64,000 nucleotides of DNA. It comes from Theodoxus fluviatilis. Its lineage: Eukaryota > Mollusca > Gastropoda > Cycloneritida > Neritidae. Below, one piece after another: positions 10,900 through 24,494 of the stretch; the first letter of the stretch is position 1; each line of letters opens with the position of its first letter. The position numbers and the translations under genes were made by a program. The notes beneath the pieces were generated by a model that had not been told where the DNA came from, made no database searches, and saw only the letters and a program-made list of their open reading frames with translations. The DNA lies in assembly GCA_034096865.1 (NCBI GenBank), contig JAWQFJ010002801.1, forward strand, positions 43,347 to 107,346. The letters run 5' to 3'.

Positions 10900-12020
10900 A
10901 ATCTCCCCCCCCCCCCTTCCTTTCTCTTGTCTCCCTTCCCCCTAACCATCCCCCCTCCTCCACTCCCCCCTCCACCCCCTTCCGTTGTCTCCCTTCCCCT
11001 AATCACCTCCCCCTCACTCCCCCCCCCCTCCACCCCCTTCCCTTGTCTCCCTTCCCCCAACCACCCCACCACCCCACCCCCTTCCCTTGTCTCCCTTCCC
11101 CCTAACCATCCCCCCTCCTCCACTCCCCCCTCCACCCCCATCCCTTGTCTCCCTTCCCCCAACCACCCCACGACCCCACCCCCTTCCCTTGTCTCTCTTC
11201 CCCCTAACCATCCCCCCCTCCCTTTCCACCCCACCCCCACCACCCTTCCCTTTCTCTTCCCCCTAACCACCTCACCCTCAACCCCCCCCCCCCTCCACTC
11301 CCTTCCCTTGTCTCTCTTCCCCCTAACCATCCTCCCACCACCACCACCCCTCCACCACCCCACCCCCACCACCCTTCCCTTTCTCTTCCCCCTATCCACC
11401 TCCCCCTCCACCCCTTTCCTTGTCTCTCTTCCCTTTAACCATCCGCCCTCCACCCCCATCCCACCCCCACCACCCTCCCCTTTCTCTTCCCCCTACCCAC
11501 CTCCACAACACCCCCCCCCCCTCCACCCCCTTCCCTTGTCTCTCTTCCCCCTAACCATCCGCCCACCACCACCCCACCTCCACCCCCTTCCCTTGCCCCA
11601 CTTCCCCCTAACCATCCGCCCCCCCCCCCCCCCTTCCCTTTCTCTTCCCCCTAACCACCTCTCCCTCGGCCCCCCACCCACTCCTCCACATCCTTCCCTT
11701 GTCTCTCTTCCCTCTAAACATCCGCCCACCACCACCCCACCTCCACCACCCCACCCCCACCACCCTTTCCTTTCTCTTCCCCTAAACCACCCCCCACCCC
11801 ACCCCCTTTCCTTGTCTCTCTTCCCCCTAACCATCCCTCCCCCTCCACCCCCCCCCCTTCCCCCCCCCCCCTTCCCTTGCCTCTCTCCCCCCTAAGCATC
11901 CCCCCCTCCACCCCACCCCGTCCCCCCACCCCAACCCCTTCCATTGTCACTCTTCCCCCTAAACATACCCCCCCCCCCCCCTTCCCTTGTCTCTCTTCCC
12001 CCAACCACCCCCCACCCCCA
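10900..12020. repeat. C-rich pyrimidine minisatellite, about 1.1 kb
   Basis: Irregular tandem units built from CCCTTCCCTTGTCTCTCTTC followed by CCCCTAACCATCC and runs of C. The unit length is variable (about 45-75 bp). The strand is almost purely C/T/A, so the opposite strand has many G-runs. Long proline-rich frames here (up to 344 codons) are artefacts of composition. Confidence 0.9.
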
Positions 12021-12066
12021 ACCATATACCAAAGCAGACACTTTGTAGTTGCCCCTGCGTCTCAAT

Positions 12067-12355
12067 CACTGCGATGGTGCGTTTGTCATGTGATCATACA
12101 GTCACTGCGATGGTGCGTTTGTCATGTGATCATACAGTCACTGCGATGGTGCGTTTGTCATGTGATCATACAGTCACTGCGATGGTGCGTTTGTCATGTG
12201 ATCATACAGTCACTGCGGTGGTGCGTTTGTCATGTGATCATACAGTCACTGCGATGGTGCGTTTGTCATGTGATCATACAGTCACTGCGATGGTGCGTTT
12301 GTCATGTGATCATACAGTCACTGCGGTGGTGCGTTTGTCATGTGATCATACAGTC
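12067..12355. repeat. 36-bp minisatellite, eight units
   Basis: Units contain CACTGCGATGGTGCGTTTG followed by TCATGTGATCATACAGT; 36 bp each, eight near-identical copies differing only by A/G in GCGATGG/GCGGTGG. Being a multiple of three, it creates repetitive open frames, which are not genes. Confidence 0.95.
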
Positions 12356-13450
12356 ATGTTGAACAGGACTTGTATTGATGATGGCATACTTTTTTTTCCA
12401 CAAATACATTTGAGAAAAATATTCATTCCCCAAAGAATTTTTTTCTGTGTGACTTGTCTTTGAAGCATTGTCTGTATTGCTTTCATGGTTGATGTTATCT
12501 TCTGGTGGTTAAATTGCAATTTGCCTGAGAATGTTTTTCCTTTAAATTGTTTTTGTTTTTTGGTCATGAATTGGATAAGTAAGCAATAGTAGAGGATGGA
12601 TTTGATGGTACTGTAATCATGCTGAAAAAGGAGGGCATGAACTTGAACAAGTAGATTATTCCCCAGCAAAGTTGTTTGCAATGTTTTGACTGCTGCGTGC
12701 GTCTTGTTGAGTGAAAAAGCTGCGTGGATTGTTCATATTGGACGGTAGTTTCTGCATGGGAAATCTTGTCAACTATCAGGGTTTCTAACGCACTGCACCC
12801 ATCACAAGTTGCCCAACCAAATAACATGTAATTTAGTACCAGTTCTGTGGGGAGTTTTGTGTTGTTTTTCTTTTGTCTGTCTCCATGAAACCAATTTTTA
12901 TTGTATTTTTTACTAAGTTTAGTTAAGGTTTATTCAAGTTGATCATTAGAAGCAACAAAATGCCCTCTGTAAGGTGTTCAGAAAATATTTTAGCTTAAGG
13001 AGGATGATTAGATTTTAAGAACACCATGAAAAATGCTTGAGTGCATTTCATGATCTTCATTGAAAAACGTATGAGACAGAGGACAGAGAAAAACTTTTAT
13101 CCAATACTTTCATAAAGCTCTTCCTACTTATCTTGCCAGATTGAAAATAGTGTTTCGCAGACCAAATTTTGCTGGGCAAAGTTTTTGGTCCTTGCTACAA
13201 TAACTGTCCAGAGCTGCCTAGTGCCCCCTATCAGCCGTAACCTAAGGCTGGTGGGCTTCTTTCTGAGCATCTTTACGCTGCATAATGCATTATTGTACAC
13301 ATGTGTAAGAAGTGTGTGAAATCACGCATACCTAGATATTTTGTCGAAACTACCGAGTATTTTGCTACCCTTCTATGACTTGCTAACATTTTATGGCCAA
13401 AACAAAAATAAAGGCACCTTATAGACAACTCTGCTGGTGTTGGTTCTTGA

Positions 13451-13949
13451 GCTTACTTACTTACGCCTTTGACCCCTCCTGGGGCATAGGCCTCAAACAA
13501 GGGTTCTCCAGCCATCCCAGTCCTGAGCAATCTTTTCCAACTGTCCCCAGGAGTGGCCTGTTCTCTTGACATCGGCGTCCAGGTCTCGGCGCCAACTGTT
13601 TCGAGGCTGCTACTTGTGCTGTTTTTCCGGCTTCGAACATGGTGCACATATTCCATGTTCCGATGTTGATGGTGGTCCTGGTAGAGATGATGGTCATCGG
13701 CCTGGCAGCTTCCAGAGTCTGGCTTTCACTACCCGGCGTCATATCACCTCCAGCTGGAGATCTATCCTCTCCCAGTACCGAAGTATCTGTTGAATTCCTT
13801 GTTTGCGTTTCTGTAGCGGTGTGTTTTTTACAGAGAGGGGGTGCTAACCCTTCGTCCAACCTTCCTCCTTTCTCATCCGGGCTTAGGACCGGCCATGGCG
13901 GATTGGTTCTTGAAGCTGCTGTATAAACTTGGGATGTGGAGAGGGGCAA
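13451..13949 (-). mobile_element. Internally deleted RTE-type LINE (endonuclease N-end joined to RT C-end)
   Basis: On the minus strand a 162-codon frame contains INIGTWNMCTMFEAGKTAQV, the hallmark beginning of the apurinic-like endonuclease domain of RTE/CFDP2-type LINEs (consensus TWNVRTMY-AGK-AQVA). About 20 residues later it changes into the extreme C-terminus of the same class of ORF (in an adjacent frame LRTGMAGEPLFEAYAPGG; here KDCSGLGWLENPCLRPMPQ), and the element ends in a (TAAG)n tail, seen on the plus strand as CTTACTTACTTACG at 13452-13465. The reverse transcriptase in between is missing. It is thus a short non-autonomous or decayed copy that keeps both ends. Family recognition is from memory. 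Confidence 0.7.
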
Positions 13950-14221
13950 TGGATGGGAATGGGTTTTGGGGGCTCAGTATGAGTATTGATCATTTACACA
14001 CAGCTGTGTGAGGTATACACATAGAGTGTGCAGCTGCGTCGCCATGGTAACAGCACCATGAAGTTATCAAACAAGTCATTCAGATGTCTCTGTTAGATGC
14101 TTCCCAACTTTGCAGCTGTGGGCCCTTAAGAGGTGCTGGAGTATCTGTAATAATATTGTCTTACTGTTGCAGCGGTAATTTTCTTTTCCTCCCCCACCCT
14201 TCACATGTCCTTGGTGAAGCA

Positions 14222-14650
14222 AAGCAACATTCTAGTCCACTAGAGACTTCGCCTGCCAGCGAAACAGTCTCTAGCACAGTTGACATGCATCACGTGATGG
14301 AAGGATTTAGTCCGAAAAATTCAAATAAGGGTCACACGAGAGGCTTGTGAGATAGCCTATCTGCTCCCTGACATACGCCGCTAAAGTAGTTCTACGACTA
14401 TTTTGCATGCAACTCATAACTTACTTTTGTTGAGGCAATAAACAGGCATTCATTCGATAAAATTTAATGTTTGTGTTGAAATGGAAATAAGTTTTGACAT
14501 CTGAATGATTTCTGTAATAAGTGGAGGACAGAAATAGTATCAGAACGAACTATTTTTGGCGCAATGCTGTAATGCGAAGGGTCAAGTCTATTACTCATTC
14601 ATTGCGAACTGTGCCAGAGTAACTACTGACTCGGGTTCACAGAATGCCAA
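14222..14650 (+). mobile_element. About 430-bp dispersed element, copy 1
   Basis: Homologous, in opposite orientation, to 57,770-58,205. Shared landmarks are CACTAGAGACTTCGCCTGCC near the start, CATCACGTGATG, a GTCACACGAGAGGCTTGTG block, and GCACAGTTCGCAATGAA(T) near the end. Weak CATTCT(A/G) terminal inverted repeats. No coding capacity; a MITE-like identity is inference. Confidence 0.75.
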
Positions 14651-14689
14651 AGCAACGGTGGTAAATTTATGAGAAGTAGCTTTAAAACA

Positions 14690-14815
14690 CAGGGCAAATA
14701 CAAATGCAAATTTTAGACTTAAAAGTCTTCATCAGACATTTTACCCTGTACAGTTCAGTTGTGGTTTTTTAATGCCTGATGAAGACTTTTACGTTGAAAT
14801 TTTGCATTTGTACTC
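14690..14815. repeat. Inverted repeat hairpin around a CTTCATCAG / CTGATGAAG pair
   Basis: AAATGCAAATTTTAGACTT...AAAAGTCTTCATCAGACA at 14702-14740 pairs with TGCCTGATGAAGACTTTTAC...TTTTGCATTTGT at 14773-14813. A related single arm occurs at 57,185-57,225 (GTGCCTGATGAAGACTTTTT). Confidence 0.7.
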
Positions 14816-15164
14816 AACCTCTGGTTCAGTTTTACACGTCACCTGCAGTCTGCATATTACAATATGTCCTTGTTGACTGTTGACTCTGCAATGTGTGCCA
14901 CAGGATGTATAAATTCCTGCTCTCTCTCTCTGGGCCCCTCTTTGTGCCAAGGGGATGCACGTGGAAGTCGGACAAGAGGGCAGTGATTGCTGTGGCTGAA
15001 AGTTTCCACACTAGAGTTGCCATCCTCTCCACAATTCTTGCAGTGAAGGCATCCTCACACAGCCGACAGCGCAAGTTTCCACTTCCTATTTCCAATATGA
15101 CAGTAAAAAGTAACTAAATAAAAATAATTCGGTCAAGTTGCAGTCAAGTAGAATATCAACATTT

Positions 15165-15315
15165 TTCTTGCCGCTGGAATGGAAAGATTCTGTGAACAGT
15201 CAACCAAATGCATTCCTGCTTGTGATATAGTTGTTTGCATTGAAACATCATGGTGGAAATGAAGCAGACTGATGGCCAGAAAATGCATTTAATTGAACTG
15301 GGGTGTGGCGAGATC
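15165..15315 (+). repeat. Dispersed repeat, related to two copies at 19.14-19.44 kb
   Basis: The segment containing GCTTGTGATATAGTTGTTTG, CATTGAAACATCATGGTGG and GATGGCCAGAAAATGCATTT recurs, with about 10-15 percent divergence, at 19,140-19,260 and again at 19,300-19,440. Confidence 0.75.
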
Positions 15316-15454
15316 ACCCCCTCCCCCTTTTCACGTGAATTTATTGTATTTACTAACCTGTGTTGCGTGAGTTAGTGTGGCCGCCAACCGTAACTAATTT
15401 ATATAATTAGGGTACGATAGCGTGATATGGCTCGTCAACCATAGCTCCACTGTG

Positions 15455-15630
15455 TGTGAGAGTTGAGAGTTGACCCACTGCGTCTCTGCACGATGCGTAA
15501 GAAACGAGTGACTAGGAACACCGTGACTTGCCTTGCGTTTACTTTGAACTGTTCTAGTGATTTTTGTGCTAAACGATTCGTTTGGCCTCGGAAGGCTGAG
15601 CCGTGAAGTGCCGTCTGTCTATCCATGTGT
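15455..15630 (+). repeat. SINE-like dispersed element, copy 1 (diverged)
   Basis: Shares GACC-CACTGCGT, GCGTAAGA-GCGA-TAA, CGTGACTTG and TTTACTTTGAACTGTT with the better copies at 58,415 and 62,630. Those copies end in (ATCC)n; this one ends near GTCTATCCATG and has lost most of the tail. Confidence 0.6.
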
Positions 15631-16094
15631 TGCCGGCAGTGGAAAGCTTTGGCGAGCGGAGTGGGGACATGTGATTGGCCGCCTTTCCAAACCTTGACTG
15701 GATCTCCGTTGAACGACTGACTACCCCCACCCCCTTATATGGGGGACATGTGATTGGACAGTGAGGGAAGGAGGGCGTGGCCCGAGTGTTCTCATTGGAT
15801 GAGAGAGAGGACAGATTTCGAAGGCGTCCGTGCCTCGGGTATATGATCCCCCAATCCCCAACCCACCCACCCCACCCCACACCATCAATTAGTCAAGCCC
15901 CCCCCCCCCCCCCCATCTAAGAAAGCCATCCCAGTCGACCTTAATTGTTCAGAGAGACACCGCTCCTCTTTCCCCCCTACACCGTCGACGAGGAGTGAGG
16001 CGCCCGCCCCCTAGGTCAAGTTCAAGTCACCGTGCTCGATGTACAGAATCTGCCCTGTTTTCAGGGCGAAGTTTCGAGACGCTGTGCTGACCAG

Positions 16095-17620
16095 CACTCT
16101 TGAATGACTCGTTATGACCGAACGATAGCCAAGATGGCTTCCGCGATGCCTCGTCGCGGATTGCGCTTCTCAACCAAATGAGTAAACCAGTAGCTGCAAA
16201 CTGCTCGTTCCTTGTGGAAGCTGATGAAATACGTTAAGCTGTATCTGTGCATGAATGCTCGGCATCGCTCGAATAGAAATTTATGTCAAAACGACAGTGC
16301 TGACTTGGTGTAAGCAAGAATAGTTCGATGCTCACTTCAAGGGAGGTTACACAACAAACTAAGGGCTAATGTAAGAAATAAGAGTTGCTTCCCTTGAAAT
16401 TGTTTTGTACTTGTACTTGTACTTGTAAGATGCTTGAGGCCATTAAGGCCTGTTCATCCTTCCGGGTTCGTCTTAATTGTAACTTTTAGGCATGCGTGGT
16501 GGGATCGAGCCCTTAAGTTACAAGTAGCACTCTGGTTCGTAAATAGAAGGGAGGTCTGTCCAGTGGGCGTCCAAACTAGCCTTAAAGGCATTCACAGATA
16601 GTGCAGTCACGAAGTGGTCGGGCTGGCTGTTCCAGATGTTCACAACCCTCTCGCTGAAGAAATTTCCTCTGACATTGAGTCTGTAGCGGGGCTTGTCTAG
16701 CTTCAGGCTGTTTCCTCTGGTGTCTCTACCAGTGAAAAGGGAGAACTGGGAGCGCTGTGTGCCATCTGTCGTGGAAATGTTTGCTCACATCTTGCCCGGT
16801 AATTATTTCAGAGCAGTTATTCTTTAAAAAAAGAAAAGTACAATATCAGCCTAACTTCTTGTAACGTCTCGCATAGGCTGGGTAAAAATCACTGATCGAA
16901 ATGCGTGCCACAGCGCATATTTGTGATGACGACATTCTTCCTTTCCCCGAAGGCAGCCATTTTGGTTATACAGGGGCCTTGTCAAGAGGCCTACCGGTAT
17001 GTACCGGTTGATACCGTTCGTCTCTTGAACGACTTGGTACGGCTACCAGTATCGACCCGTACGTACCGCGCCGGAACGCTGTTGCGCCTGTATAGCCAAA
17101 ATGGCTGCCTTCAGGGAAAGGAAGAAAGTCGTCATCACAAATCTGCGCTGTGGCACGCATTTCGACCTGTGATTATTACCCAGCCTATGCGAGACGTTAC
17201 AAGAAGTTAGGCTGATATTGTACTTTTCTTTTTTTTAAGAATAACTGCTCTGAAATAATTACCGGGCAGGATGTGAGCAAACATTTCCACGACAGATGGC
17301 AAAACAATTTCAAGGGAAGCAACTCTTATTTCTTACATTAACCCTTAGTTTGTTGTATAACCTCCCTTGAAGTGAGCATCGAACTATTCTTGCTTACACC
17401 AAGTCAGCACTGTCGTTTTGACATAAATTTCTATTCAAGCGATGCTGAGCATTCATGCACAGCTACAGCTTAACGTATTTCATCAGCTTCCACAAGGAAC
17501 GAGCAGTCTGCAGCTGCTGGTTTACTCATTTGGTTGAGAAGCGCAATCCGCGACGATGAGAAGGCATCGCGGAAGCCATCTTGGCTACCGTTCAGTCATA
17601 ACGAGTCGTTCAAGAGTGCA
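16095..17620. mobile_element. Giant foldback (inverted-repeat) element with about 0.5-kb arms
   Basis: Left arm 16,095-16,406 plus 16,761-16,975 and right arm 17,096-17,620 are near-perfect inverted copies. Outer landmark ACTCTTGAA(T/C)GACTCGTTA against its complement at 17,595-17,618; inner landmark GGCAGCCATTTTGG against CCAAAATGGCTGCC. The 120-bp spacer (16,976-17,095, rich in CGTACC and CTTGAACGAC words) recurs inverted outside the right arm at about 17,680-17,790. A 354-bp LINE fragment interrupts the left arm only. No transposase frame is visible. The DNA or RNA would form a very long hairpin. Confidence 0.9.
16407..16760 (-). mobile_element. 5'-truncated CR1/jockey-like LINE 3' end inserted in the foldback arm
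   Basis: The right arm shows the uninterrupted target (ATTGTTTT directly followed by GCCATCTG), so the insertion limits are exact to one base. On the minus strand an 80-codon open frame runs from 16,760 to a TAA at 16,518-16,520. It contains FTGRDTRGNSLKLDKPRY, RLNVRGNFFSERVVNIWNSQ and LSVNAFKASLDAHW, the classical C-terminus of CR1/jockey-type LINE polyproteins (R-x-x-F-F-x-x-R-V-V-x-x-W-N-x-L-P). The 3' tail is a (ACAAGT)n hexamer array (16,407-16,427). No obvious target-site duplication. The frame is undamaged, so the insertion is young. Confidence 0.85.
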
Positions 17621-18124
17621 CATTGGTTGCTCAGGTACCGGTTGGCTACCGGAAGGTCGTCTTGAACGCACGGCTGGCGTAACAGCGTTCCGGCGCGGTA
17701 CGTACCGGTCGATACCGATAGCCGTACCAAGTCGTTCAAGAGACGAACGGTATCAACCAGTATGTACCGCTAGGCCTCTTGAACAGGCCCCTGTTTCCAG
17801 GGTGAAGTTTCAATCCATTCTGCCAGCCAACACAAGAAAACTACAGACGAGATTCTTCCACGTTCTGCCGATATCAGGGTGAAATTCATGATTTGTCGTG
17901 GTTCGTTGTGCCTGCCTGCGCACCGGTTGCCCCCTGCTCCCCTCTCTCCCCTCCTAGTGTGCTGACTGATCACGGCGACCCCGTTTCAGGACTTATTAAT
18001 ACCTTCATGCTTGTTGAGGGATGCACTCTTCAAAGCAGATACGTTCATTTTATTCGGTTGGCGAGATATATTTATTCCGGGTTAGAGATTGAATTGAATT
18101 ATCACAGTCTTATGATCATTGTTA
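17621..18124. other. Spacer between two foldback elements
   Basis: Contains the inverted copy of the 120-bp central spacer (17,680-17,790) and GCCCCTGTTTCCAGGGTGAAG, related to the left flank sequence at 16,053-16,075. No gene recognised. Confidence 0.5.
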
Positions 18125-18885
18125 CTAACGCTGAAATGGTCGTTATCGGCAACATTTCCGGACACTGTACCCGAGGTACTCTGTCCGATCGGACAAAATA
18201 CCTGAGGTACTCTGTCCGATCGGACAAAGTACCTGAGGTACTCTGTCCGATCGGACAGAGTACCTCAGTTTGAAATCTCGGCATTTGAACGAGAACGAGA
18301 CAGCAACCGCGCCACTCCGCCTGACTGACTTTGCACGCCCGGGGAGTTATGCTAAGATCCGGCCGCGTTAATAAATCTGCATTTTGTGACAAACGTCTTG
18401 CTCGGCGGACTGTACTCCATGCACCTTAACGGTCCGCGTGATTCGGGTGTAATCTTAAGCTAAACGACGTTTATTGGCGCTGCTGAAATGGTCGAAGTCG
18501 GAAACATTCGGAACGTCGTTTAGCTTAAGATTACACCCGAATCACGCGGACCGTTAAGGTGCATGGAGTACAGTACCGCCGAGCAAGACGTTTGTCACAA
18601 AACGCAGATACATTAACGCGGACGGATCTTAGCATGACTCCCCGGGCGTGCGAAGTCAGTCAGGCAGAGTGGCGGCTGCGGTCTGAGCTGAGCGCTATCA
18701 TCGGTATGTCACGCGACTGTAAGGACGAGATTTCAAACTGAGGTACTCTGTCCGATCGGACAGAGTATCTCAGGTACTTTGTCCGATCGGACAGAGTACC
18801 TCATGATCAGGTACTTTGTCCGATCGGACAGAGTACCTCAGGTACAGTGTCCGAAAATGTTGCCGATAACGACCATTTCAGTGTT
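18125..18885. mobile_element. Foldback element with nested perfect palindromes
   Basis: A 761-bp inverted repeat: left arm 18,125-18,471, right arm 18,511-18,885, small centre. Outer ends TAACGCTGAAATGG against CCATTTCAGTGTTA; inner arms GGGTGTAATCTTAAGCTAAA against the complement. Each arm carries three tandem units of a palindrome made of GGTACTCTGTCCGA and its reverse complement (18,174-18,268 and 18,740-18,840). The central loop (18,480-18,511) contains a third copy of the terminal motif (GCTGAAATGGTCG...GGAAACATTC). No coding frame. Confidence 0.9.
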
Positions 18886-19139
18886 ACGCACCTTTAGTTA
18901 TCAATTTTTTATTATTTGAAACAAATTAAAGTGATTTGATTTTGACCTTTGTCCTCACCGTTTATTCTGTCGTGTTACATCGTTTGATAGAATGACTGTG
19001 TGAGATAGTGTTGCTAGTTCGGCTGTGTGTGTGTGTGTGTGCTTTCCCTTAGACTTATTATTTTAAAGAACGAGCCAAGTCGAACTCGTAACATGGGGCA
19101 TTCATACCAAGGCATATGGGGCACACTGAATCGTTTGTA

Positions 19140-19440
19140 GGGTAAAGTTTCTGAAAACAGTCAATCGGACGCATTCCTGCTTGTGATGTAGTTGTTTTCA
19201 TTGAAACATGGTGGACAGTGAGTAGACCGATGGCCAGAAAATGCATTTAATTGAACTTGGGGATTCATAACCCAGACATATTGGACAAACAAAATCGTTT
19301 GAAGGGTGTAAAGTTTCTGTAAACAGCCAATCAGATGCATTTTGCTTGTGACATGGTTGTTTGCATTGAAACATCATAGTGGGAGACTCAGTAGACTGAA
19401 GGCCAGAAACCGCTCTTAACTGAACTGTGGTTATCGCACC
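19140..19440 (+). repeat. Two tandem diverged copies of the 15.17-kb repeat
   Basis: Two successive copies (about 19,140-19,262 and 19,300-19,440) each containing a GCTTGTGA(T/C)(G/A)T(A/G)GTTGTTT block, CATTGAAACAT and GGCCAGAAA. Confidence 0.7.
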
Positions 19441-19664
19441 CAGCTAAAAGGGACATGCGAAATCCATAGTATCTTGACCGAAGCAAGGCCAGGGAGTGTA
19501 TTCTGGCTATTTCTAGATGTATGGATTGACAGACGAACCTTGAATGTTGGTGATGTGAAATGAGTATGTTATCTGCTCTCGTGCAGTCAGACTCAGATTT
19601 GCCAAGCAAGGACATTGCAAGCTGCGGGACTTGCAACGTGTAACAGTGAAAAGCTTGCCAGAGA

Positions 19665-19855
19665 CCAGCCCCGAGTTGCACAGACTCAGCGCTTGCACAG
19701 TGAAACGGCTTGTTCAGGACGCGTAGCGCTGCAAAGCGCTGCATGTGATTCGGCGCTTTGCAGCGCTGCGCCTCCTGAACAAGCCGTTTCACGGCGCAAG
19801 CCCTGTCCAGCGCTTGAAAGCGCCGAGTCTGTGCAACTCGGGGCTGGAAACTTTT
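19665..19855. repeat. About 190-bp palindromic element
   Basis: CAGCCCCGAGTTGCACAGAC at 19,669 pairs with GTCTGTGCAACTCGGGGCTG ending at 19,848. Inner arms GTGAAACGGCTTGTTCAGGA and TCCTGAACAAGCCGTTTCAC, and GCGCTGCAAAGCGC at the centre. The open frame crossing it is an artefact. Confidence 0.85.
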
Positions 19856-20374
19856 CTGACCTTTCAAGTAAAGTTGCCACGTGCGTGGACACTCTAACGT
19901 TGCTGGCTTGGAAAATGAGGGTGCAGAATCTGGCAAAAGGAATTCAGCCGATACGAGAAGACCATGAGTGGCTGAGGAGTTGCAAGAAAACAGAGTTGGT
20001 CAAAGAGCAGAGGTGTAGTTGTACCACTGGTCTCATCAGTGTATGCATGTGTGTAGTCTGCATGCATGTGTAATTGTCTATGCTGTTCATGTGTGTGTTT
20101 AGTTCTGCTGACACCTTTACATAATGTCTAGCTATGTACTTTATTGATAGAATAACTTCGATTACAGTATCTGTACTCCGATGGTAAATTTAGGTTTCAT
20201 TATAGTAAAATTTTTCCAAGACATCTTTAATCTAAGATTTAGATAAACTGCATAACTACAGAAATCTTATACTAAATCATGCGTGTGGCACTATTTTCCA
20301 TCCAGCTTGTGACAGCTCAACTCATTAAACCAACAAGCAATAACTTCTGCAGGTGGGCCCCACTAGTGGGCTCG

Positions 20375-20565
20375 TCCAAGGAGAGGGGTGCAGGAAAGGG
20401 CAAAGATGATGTAACACACAAGCTAACAAGCCACAGCATCTGATTAGCTGCATTTTTACACGGGCATTTTCGAGCATAAGGGCCCAGGTAAAAACCCAGC
20501 CAATCAGATGCTGTGGCCCGTCAGCTTGTGTGTTGTGTCATCGTCACTGTCTTTCTCGAACCCCT
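20375..20565. repeat. About 190-bp foldback element, with a relative at 63.63 kb
   Basis: ACACACAAGCTAACAAGCCA plus CAGCATCTGATTAGCTG on the left pair with CAGCCAATCAGATGCTGTGG plus CAGCTTGTGTGT on the right. Part of it (GGCCACGGCATCTGATTGGC) recurs near 63,695. Confidence 0.8.
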
Positions 20566-20599
20566 CTTGGATAACAATAACATCTACAAACAAATCTCA

Positions 20600-23482
<2,883 letters not shown>

Positions 23483-23681
23483 CTAGTGCTGGGTGGTATA
23501 TGGAGCGAAGACTTCGTTGACCTGCTGGGTGACTCTGATGAAGGTTGTACGTCTGCTCAGTTCCTTCAGCTTGGAAGCTCCCACATAGGTGCACGTAGAC
23601 CGTATGCCTCCCAGGATGTCTTGGATGGTGCCCTCGATGTCACCACGGTACTCAATCTCCACTGTCTTGCCCTCAGATGCC
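23483..23681 (-). CDS. GMPR: GMP reductase, terminal exon
   Basis: GMP reductase converts GMP to IMP with NADPH, releasing ammonia, in cytosolic purine salvage; it is a TIM-barrel tetramer of the IMPDH/GMPR family. This exon (minus strand) follows a TTTTCCAG acceptor, begins with one base completing a codon, and encodes [20 protein letters not shown], then [20 protein letters not shown], then [18 protein letters not shown] and a short tail ending in TAG. The block [31 protein letters not shown] is essentially diagnostic of the animal GMP reductase C-terminus. The preceding exons, which would carry the catalytic cysteine loop and end in phase 2, are not recognisable anywhere between here and 33.8 kb, which is unexpected. 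Confidence 0.93.
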
Positions 23682-23909
23682 CTGGAAAAGAAAGAGACGG
23701 TTTTTGGAAAATGTGTGTGATGACTTTGGTGTTGACTGGTTAGGTAACAGCAACAGGAAAGCTAGTAACGAAATCAACTGAAATACAACAAGGAGGTCCA
23801 TACCAGATGGAGTACTGGATGCAAATCTTGTATGTTGCAATTTAAACTTTAGATACCATGTGTAATTTACAACTTGACAATGTCTTCATGTTTTGCTTTT
23901 ATGAATTTT

Positions 23910-24016
23910 GCAAGTAAATAATTAAAAGAAATTCAAATGATTTGTCCAACAAAAAAAGTTCACAAGTAAATAATTAAAAGAAATTCAAATGATTTGTCCA
24001 ACAAAAAAAGTTCACA
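23910..24016. repeat. 52-bp tandem duplication
   Basis: AAGTAAATAATTAAAAGAAA...GTTCAC occurs twice in immediate succession, essentially identical. Confidence 0.85.
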
Positions 24017-24494
24017 AGTGAAATTTTGTGAATATCAATATTTGAATTTTCCAAGAAATAATAATTGAATTCAGTATTTTGCACATTTACTCTATTGAAC
24101 ACATGGATGTTTAAAATTAACTAGCAAAATTCACCCCATTTTTACTAAAGAAATCTTCCTGCAAGCAAAATTTGCACAAAGACCCTTTTGGCAAAGGCCT
24201 CCTGTACACGAAAAAGAAGTTTTTCAAAAAGCAACACAAATGGAGAAAGCCGAACCCAAGAAGCTCGTCAGATGCATCCATATCACTGTCAGGCTTCCTA
24301 GTTTGATAGTGACGATGCGATGATCCTTGTGCTATGATTGGCTCTGATCCAAACATTCTGGAATAGATCAACAACAACAATAGCAGATGCATGGAACCTC
24401 ACCAAACCTTATATCTATCTACTGCACATTTTCACACCTTCAAAGAAGTTGAACCACTGATGTTCAAAACCAAGCAAAAGACAAGAGATTAACA

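Larger units (their letters stand above)
6725..13440 (+). other. Rhophilin 3' flank/intergenic, no further gene seen
   Basis: The AT-rich stretch just after the stop codon is probably 3'UTR, but its end cannot be fixed; AATAAA-type signals occur near 9020 and 13400. Apart from the tandem repeats at 7872, 10900 and 12067 (listed) I find no coding exon, RNA gene or transposon here. Bases 8440-8650 are an irregular low-complexity patch rich in GCTGCACTGTG-like words. Confidence 0.5.

Noticed and set aside
10861..12025. 344-codon proline-rich frame and glycine-rich frames on the other strand
   Set aside because: Pure composition effect of a C-rich pyrimidine array. No complexity and no domain.
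17893..18392. 126- and 96-codon frames near the 18-kb foldback
   Set aside because: Repetitive peptide (LSDRTKYLRYSV) translated from the nested palindromes.
19388..20073. Frames of 152 and 182 codons
   Set aside because: They cross the 190-bp palindrome in both directions and mirror each other's sequence; explained by the inverted repeat.
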